Source: Deferribacteres bacterium
GTDB lineage: Bacteria > Zhuqueibacterota > Zhuqueibacteria > Zhuqueibacterales > Geothermadaptataceae
NCBI GenBank assembly: GCA_020633655.1
Contig: JACKDF010000004.1
Span: 496,001-560,000 of the forward strand
Length of the DNA stretch: 64,000 bases
Reading direction: 5' to 3'
A program made the translations under genes and the position numbers. Below are positions 59,279 to 64,000 of the stretch, in pieces (position 1 is the stretch's first letter; every line of letters starts with the position of its first letter). The notes beneath the pieces were generated by a model, which saw nothing but the letters and a program-made list of their open reading frames with translations, did no database searches and had not been told where the DNA came from.

Positions 59279-59561
59279 AATTCTATCTTTTGAAGTAAGG
59301 AAAAGTAAATAGTGATCTTGCAATACGAAAACGGACTTTCTACTAAATTAAGAGCAACCAAATCTTTTAATTAAGAAATCTAAAATGTGTTAATACACAC
59401 CACAAAACAGGGTGAGTGATATGCGTTTTATTTAATAGGAATTTATGGAATTCCCCAACTCTCTGTAATGAAATGCGCCGTTAGTTCAAAGGTTTTTACC
59501 GGACAATCCACAAAATATCTTGACATATTACGGTTGTCTAAACATCTGGGGATTCGCTTGA

Positions 59562-60521
59562 TTATTCTTTAGCTTTTAATATTTTGAGAATACTTGCAGG
59601 GACTTTGAAAACTGTACCATGCCGCAGACCCTCAGGAAAAATTAGTTTGTTCGATTTATCTATCCAGTTTATTAAATCATTGGAAACCAGGAGGCCGTAT
59701 GATTTTAGCATATATTTATCAAAATATAAATGCCAGTAGTCGCCTATTTTTATTACTGTGGGCCCTTCTGCCCAATAATCGCCGGTGATTGGTTCGGATG
59801 CCTCACTATACGGTCCCTCTGCGAATTCACTTTTAGCGATTCGGATGTTCTTTTGTGGTGTAAATGGTTTGTTTGATTCGTTTTTCAAAAACATAACATA
59901 TTCTGAATCCGTTTTAATTATAGTCGCGTCGATAACGTTGAAACCTTTGTTGTAAAATACTTTTGTTTGTGAAAATGTTTTGAAATCCTTTGTGGTGACA
60001 TAGTACATGCGATGGTTGTTCCCTTCTCCTTTTTTTCCTGAGTTGCTTTGAAAATCTGTATCGGGGAAACGCCCGGGAATAGTTGTGGCCCAGAAGATTA
60101 AGTATTGATCTTTTTGGTCATCATAAAATATTTCAGGAGCCCAACAGTTCTTTGCGTCCGGTTCATGCTCCATCACCGGAATAAACTTTTGTTCCGACCA
60201 GTTAATAAGATCTTTTGAACTGGCATAACCTATACCTTTGTCCCACCAACTGACCGTCCATACCATATGAAACGTGTCATCAGCATCTAAAAGAATACAA
60301 GGATCCCGCATCAATTTGGCATTTCCAATTTGCGGTGTGAGAAAAGATTGATCATTTTTTAATGCATGCCATTTGAGTCCATCATAGCTGTAGGCTAGGT
60401 GCAAGCCATCTTGCCCATTATCTTTAAAGTAAGAGAAAAGATAGATGTCATTTTCTTTTTGTGAACATTGCATGAGAAAACCAAATGCAATGAAAAGAAG
60501 GAAGCCAATCGTTTTTTTCAT
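59562..60521 (-). CDS. GH43-like five-bladed beta-propeller lipoprotein
   Basis: A 319-residue lipoprotein (lipobox FLMQC). It has the layout of family 43/117-type glycosidases or relatives: YSYDGLKWHAL, MRDPCILLDADDTFHMVW with the base-type Asp, CWAPEIFYDDQKDQYLIFW with the middle acid, and WAEGPTVIKIGDYWHLYFDKY with the acid-type Glu. The three acids are in the places expected, so activity is likely; arabinofuranosidase or xylosidase are the commonest activities, but the substrate is open. The gene stands alone, with weak ribosome site. Confidence 0.82.
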   Translation of the reverse strand: MKKTIGFLLFIAFGFLMQCSQKENDIYLFSYFKDNGQDGLHLAYSYDGLKWHALKNDQSFLTPQIGNAKLMRDPCILLDADDTFHMVWTVSWWDKGIGYASSKDLINWSEQKFIPVMEHEPDAKNCWAPEIFYDDQKDQYLIFWATTIPGRFPDTDFQSNSGKKGEGNNHRMYYVTTKDFKTFSQTKVFYNKGFNVIDATIIKTDSEYVMFLKNESNKPFTPQKNIRIAKSEFAEGPYSEASEPITGDYWAEGPTVIKIGDYWHLYFDKYMLKSYGLLVSNDLINWIDKSNKLIFPEGLRHGTVFKVPASILKILKAKE

Positions 60522-60645
60522 TTATTCAATCGCCTATTTTTTAGTTTGTAACTATTATGAATCATTTTATAATTCGGAATTATACCGCAGCCAGGAGCAA
60601 CAATCCCAGCTTTTTTACGGCGAAGGTACAATTTAAGAGAAAACG

Positions 60646-61512
60646 CTATAAATTCAACAGCATTTCGTATTGACCGATGGTGGGTTGTAAATTGATACTC
60701 TTCATAAAACTTTTGAAAGATGCATTACTCGCATCTGCGTTAATGACACGTAGTTGATTGCTCCTTGATAATTCAAGGAGTTTGTGAAGGAGTATTGTTC
60801 CAAAATTTTTCCTGCGAAATGCTTTGTGAACAGCGATTTGCGGAATATCCCCTGTATGTTTTTCGATAATTCCGTATCCGATGATACCATCTTTGTTCTC
60901 AAGTCCAATGATGGTAAGGCGGTTTTGCTTTCGCTCGAGTGCCTCGATTGAATTTTGCCAGGAAGGTGTAAAATCCCAGAATGAACGAAACAGATTCCAG
61001 TCAGGTATATTAATTTCAATGAGTTGGACATCATTCACTACTATTTGTTTCCTGAATTTGACGGGTGATGCAGGTGATATGTAGCAATCAAATTCTCTTA
61101 CAATCTGAAAACCTTTTTTTAAATAGAGGTCAAAGGCGCTTTTGTTTGGTTTGAGAACTTCAAGTAAATACTGTTCGATATCATGTTTTTTCAGGATGGG
61201 CAAAGAATAATCAAAGATGTTAGTAGCTATCCCTTGTCTGCGGTAGGCTTTGATGAGCCCGGTTCCTGTGTCATATACGGTTTTTTTATCATTCCACATG
61301 CGAATACCGTTTAAAATGAATCCAATAAGAACCTCTTCGTCGAAGGCTCCAAAGGAAAGTTGTGGTTCATAACCGCGTCGTTCGAGCAAATATGTAAGTT
61401 CTTGCCTGGTAGTTGAAACCGGGACTGCATAATCCGAAAAGGCATTCATCCATGCTTTATGGATTGTTTTAATTGGTATGCTAGCAAGATTTTTGTAGGT
61501 GATTGTGGACAT
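60646..61512 (-). CDS. GNAT family acetyltransferase with two GNAT domains
   Basis: A 288-residue cytoplasmic protein. The first GNAT domain (residues about 5-150) contains the acetyl-CoA motif TGLIKAYRRQGIATNIFDYSL; the second, smaller one (about 155-288) contains PQIAVHKAFRRKNFGTILLHKLL. Both A motifs are well kept (R/QxxGxG/A type). The N-terminal part (YKNLASIPIKTIHKAWMNAFSDYAVPV) is typical of a bacterial subfamily of tandem GNATs. Substrate unknown; small molecules or proteins are possible. GAAGGAAA precedes ATG 61512. Confidence 0.9.
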   Translation of the reverse strand: MSTITYKNLASIPIKTIHKAWMNAFSDYAVPVSTTRQELTYLLERRGYEPQLSFGAFDEEVLIGFILNGIRMWNDKKTVYDTGTGLIKAYRRQGIATNIFDYSLPILKKHDIEQYLLEVLKPNKSAFDLYLKKGFQIVREFDCYISPASPVKFRKQIVVNDVQLIEINIPDWNLFRSFWDFTPSWQNSIEALERKQNRLTIIGLENKDGIIGYGIIEKHTGDIPQIAVHKAFRRKNFGTILLHKLLELSRSNQLRVINADASNASFKSFMKSINLQPTIGQYEMLLNL

Positions 61513-61736
61513 AAATTTCCTTCGTTTATAAATTAACCTTCGTGAAAAATTAATCCAAAATTCAAGTTAAGGTTTAGATTACACAAAAAGGCGTGCAGGC
61601 TGCGTATGTCGAAGCCAGATTAAGTCCAAGCCAAGCATAGTGACTTGTTGAACTTATCGTTTCCGTTCAGTCTGGACATTTCACCTAACAGTATTGGAAT
61701 ATGTGAAATTTGCACAATGGGTAAAATTACGATCAA

Positions 61737-62759
61737 TCATTTCAACAATTCAATTGCATATTCCAGTTGTTTATCTCTGCCACCTTGAACATCCGCTTCA
61801 GTCTGAACAATGCGGATATCCGGTGGCACACCAAGCCACTCAAAATGCTGTCCATCGTAGCGAAGACCGTAGCCGGTTGGAATATTAATCATAATACCGC
61901 TTGGCAGGTAAAAATGCCCGGCTGTTTCTGCCGAAGTGTTTGAAGCTGCACCGCCTCCCCCAGTGGTTGTGTCACCAATTGCCGTGACTTGCGGGAGCTG
62001 TTTCAAGATTTCAGAAGTCGATTCACCTGCACTGATAACGGTGCCATTGATTAGAAGTATGACCGATTTTGTATAAGTTAAAGATGAATGCGTTTGCAAC
62101 GGTTCCATTATGAGCAACTCGCCTAAAATATAGTATTTAGGCCAGGGCAGGGGTGATGTTAAAAAATGTCCGACGACAACTTCAATGTTTTCGATGCTGC
62201 CGCCACTGTTTTGCCGCATATCGAGAATCAGTCCCTTCATTTCTTGAAGCGATGCAAGAATGCCTGAAAATTCATTTTTTAAGTCACTGTTTTGCAGGTT
62301 TGCCAGATAAATATAGCCTATGCTATCCTGTAAGATGCCGTAGTTGGCTGTCCCTTGCGTTGTTGCCAGTAACTCTGTGGCGAAATAAGATTTTACCAAA
62401 GGCAGGCTGAATGCATTGTTGTCGCGTATCTGTCGAGGAGAATACCAGGGAACGATTGATCCTCCGATGGGTAATTGGTAGAAAACGTGCGCATCTTTTA
62501 ATTCTGCAAGCAGGTCGTTCAGGATACCGTAAAATTCGTTTCCTTCGGCAGTTTCTACGCGTGCATGATAGACGCTGTATAGGGAGTCCCAGTTGATTTT
62601 TTTGAATTCGAAGAAGGGGTAGACATCGTTTACACGGGTCCAGGCGGCTTCAAAATCTTCCATGTTTCTGGTAGCTGTATCCGGACCTGTGCTGTGTTTG
62701 CCGCAACTGAAAACTAAGACACAAATAGAGAGACGGAGTAATACTTTTAAAATTTCCAT
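61737..62759 (-). CDS. S41 family (C-terminal processing type) peptidase lipoprotein
   Basis: A 340-residue exported lipoprotein (lipobox LVFSC, Cys 19). The S41 core follows a helical N-terminal domain (FEAAWTRVNDVYPFFEFKKINWDSLY, typical of tricorn-like members). The catalytic stretch is LILDMRQNSGGSIENI, INGTVISAGESTSEIL with the nucleophilic Ser in SAGE, and IGDTTTGGGGAASNT. No clear PDZ domain is present between N-terminal and catalytic parts, so it belongs to the short S41 group. GGAG precedes the ATG. Probable periplasmic or surface peptidase; target unknown. Confidence 0.88.
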   Translation of the reverse strand: MEILKVLLRLSICVLVFSCGKHSTGPDTATRNMEDFEAAWTRVNDVYPFFEFKKINWDSLYSVYHARVETAEGNEFYGILNDLLAELKDAHVFYQLPIGGSIVPWYSPRQIRDNNAFSLPLVKSYFATELLATTQGTANYGILQDSIGYIYLANLQNSDLKNEFSGILASLQEMKGLILDMRQNSGGSIENIEVVVGHFLTSPLPWPKYYILGELLIMEPLQTHSSLTYTKSVILLINGTVISAGESTSEILKQLPQVTAIGDTTTGGGGAASNTSAETAGHFYLPSGIMINIPTGYGLRYDGQHFEWLGVPPDIRIVQTEADVQGGRDKQLEYAIELLK

Positions 62760-63220
62760 GACTTACTCCAAATTGTGGTGCGACGCACGGATTTCTGGAG
62801 TTTTCAATTATTTTAAATAGTTGTAAATCTATCAGAAAAAGTGCGTCACACCTTGCTAATTTCTTTGTGGATACTTCGGAGTACGGGACTTGGGAAATGA
62901 TGTTGCGCAGGGAGCATGTTGTGAATTTTAATTTTCGATCCGACAAGATCGTGCGATCACTCCTGACCTGATTTGGCGCCCATCTAGTTATGGAAAATTA
63001 TAGTAATTAGAGCGACTTGCAAAAGTTTTATCCTATGTTGCAATGATGACGGATTCGATGTTTTTTATCGAATTCCTGTATTCTCCAATGCACGGATGGC
63101 TCATGATGATATCAGAACACCTAAAAAGTAGGCGCCTGGAAAGACAGCTATCGAACATAATTTTTAAAAATCAGTATAGAAATGAATTATCCGGCAAATG
63201 TATTCACCGGATAATTTTCC
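62760..63220. other. Gene-free region
   Basis: About 460 bp between two minus-strand genes. It holds the promoter of the S41 gene and the hairpin at 63187-63214. Short frames in it lack ribosome sites and recognisable features. Confidence 0.45.
63187..63214 (-). terminator. Hairpin after the sorting-domain gene
   Basis: Perfect 8-bp arms TTATCCGG and CCGGATAA with a 12-base loop, beginning six bases past the stop of the minus-strand gene. No good T run follows, so termination may need Rho. Confidence 0.5.
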
Positions 63221-64000
63221 TTATTTCAATAATACCATTTTTTTCATTACTGTTTCGTTACCTGCTTCCAATCGGTAGTAATACACACCATTAACAAAGG
63301 TGTTTCCATCAAATTGCACATGATGGTAGCCGGACTTTTGCTGTTCATTTACCAATGTGGCAACCTTCTGGCCCAGTATGTTATAAACCTCCAGTTTTAC
63401 GCTGTTGTTATTCGATAAATGATATCGGATCGTGGTTTGTGAACTGAAAGGATTGGCATAATTTTGTAGTAATTCAATTTTATGTGGTAGGGCTTCATCG
63501 TTACTTTCAATGCCAGACATCACACCGTCTAAATTATAATAGGGCAAATAGGAAGATTTGAGGACTGAAGCCACAGGTTTTGCTCTATTTCTATCCATCG
63601 AATACAATCCCATGCTTTGAAAGCCCCGGGGATGCTGGTGTGAGTACCAGTCGAAAATACACCACCATGTGCATGTTAGCAAGGGGCCGTTAGCATTAAC
63701 CGCACCCTTGGAATTAAGTGCTGCAAATTGTTGGAAGGCCAGGAATGTTTGCTGAAAAACCGTGATTTGGTCCTGTTCGGTTGAACTGTTTTCTGAGGAC
63801 CAGTATCCGAACTCTGTATCGATAATCGGTTTATCAGGAAATGCGGTCCTGGCGGAATTTAAAAAAGAATACGTGCCCTGAAAATACGTCGAACCATGGA
63901 AAATCCCAAAATACATTGTCCAACCACAGATATCGCAGGCATTTTGCGAATCATCCTCGGGACCGGGTCTGTCTGCCGCCGCTGATTCTGTAATAAGTCT
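63221..64000 (-). CDS. Secreted glycosidase-like protein with C-terminal sorting domain (5' partial)
   Basis: The frame is open to the right edge of the window, so only the last 259 residues are visible. The visible first part (CGWTMYFGIFHGSTYFQG, PDKPIIDTEFGYWSSE with a likely nucleophile-type Glu, CTWWCIFDWYSHQHPRG) is the end of a TIM barrel like that of GH2 glycosidases. The last 85 residues are a sorting domain: LLQNYANPFSSQTTIRYHL, YNILGQKVATLVNEQQKSGYH, GVYYYRLEAGN and a basic end KKMVLLK. It should be exported to the cell surface through a type IX-like system. The exact GH family is not certain. Confidence 0.75.
   Translation of the reverse strand, partial: RLITESAAADRPGPEDDSQNACDICGWTMYFGIFHGSTYFQGTYSFLNSARTAFPDKPIIDTEFGYWSSENSSTEQDQITVFQQTFLAFQQFAALNSKGAVNANGPLLTCTWWCIFDWYSHQHPRGFQSMGLYSMDRNRAKPVASVLKSSYLPYYNLDGVMSGIESNDEALPHKIELLQNYANPFSSQTTIRYHLSNNNSVKLEVYNILGQKVATLVNEQQKSGYHHVQFDGNTFVNGVYYYRLEAGNETVMKKMVLLK

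Noticed and set aside
62650..62946. Minus-strand frame overlapping the start of the S41 peptidase gene
   Set aside because: It overlaps a clear lipoprotein signal in another frame and shows no domain.
1..64000. tRNA, rRNA, riboswitches and intact insertion sequences
   Set aside because: No tRNA-like GTTCRA arms with matching stems, rRNA segments, riboswitch consensus or transposase genes were recognised by eye; a covariance-model search would be needed to exclude them.

Overview
The window looks like a chromosome segment of a Gram-negative, anaerobic or facultative, polysaccharide-degrading bacterium of the FCB/Calditrichota/KSB1/Ignavibacteria type. The grounds are two secreted proteins with a C-terminal sorting domain of the NYPNPFNPST kind, many lipoprotein and Tat signals, ECF sigma factors with TPR or zinc-finger partners, a group 3b NiFe hydrogenase, DUF1080 and Gfo/Idh sugar enzymes, and fairly AT-rich DNA. 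The phylum is an inference from gene content. No rRNA, tRNA, CRISPR array or intact transposase was found by eye.

Layout. (1) 1-15306, all on +: a sugar/glycoside catabolism locus with a sodium symporter (5' end outside the window), a DUF1080 protein, a Tat-exported Gfo/Idh oxidoreductase, a DoxX membrane protein, a second Tat-exported Gfo/Idh oxidoreductase, a GH78 rhamnosidase with C-terminal extra modules, a SulP anion transporter, an unassigned TIM-barrel-like lipoprotein, and a DUF1080-SGNH fusion. The set fits oxidation of a glycoside to a 3-keto-glycoside outside the cytoplasm, followed by cleavage. Short palindromes centred on GGATATC recur just upstream of several start codons here and once more upstream of hypA. 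(2) 15600-18287: a YchF-like protein that has lost its nucleotide-binding motifs, a SpoIID/LytB protein, and dCMP deaminase. (3) 18293-31467: a DPP-IV-type peptidase (-), then a + signalling set of ECF-type sigma factor, zinc anti-sigma factor, membrane-anchored protein and a TPR-CHAT protease-like protein; a parvulin lipoprotein; a secreted CBM9-like protein; and a Cthe_2159-like beta-helix lipoprotein (-). (4) 32057-33610 (-): ECF sigma factor, small membrane protein and Spy/CnrX-like periplasmic sensor, a layout like cnrYXH. A frameshifted exported protein follows at 34075-35021.

(5) 35278-47630: a complete hydrogenase island. hypB-hypF-hypE-methyltransferase-hypA-hypC-hypD are on -; divergently on + are the 3b hydrogenase genes hydB, a cyclic-nucleotide-binding-domain gene, hydG, hydD, hydA and the maturation protease. 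A two-domain universal stress protein, a membrane-anchored response regulator and a degenerate GGDEF/HD-GYP protein follow. (6) 50864-59278, all on + and more AT-rich: a bacteriocin-like peptide island with an unassigned protein (possibly AraC-related at its C terminus), a C39-peptidase ABC exporter, a membrane protein, a thioredoxin-like protein, two short double-glycine peptides (the second only 57 aa), three tandem paralogous membrane proteins, a further membrane protein and an ABC ATPase. The last five look like a DUF5687-type transporter whose permease is split in two, with the C-terminal half present three times. (7) 59562-64000, all on -: GH43-like lipoprotein, two-domain GNAT acetyltransferase, S41 peptidase and the 3' part of a glycosidase with a sorting domain.

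Most unusual items: the nucleotide-binding-dead YchF, the two-peptide/split-permease island, the sigma/anti-sigma/TPR-CHAT set, the gene-associated palindrome family with a second element nested in one copy, and a one-base frameshift at 34397-34401.
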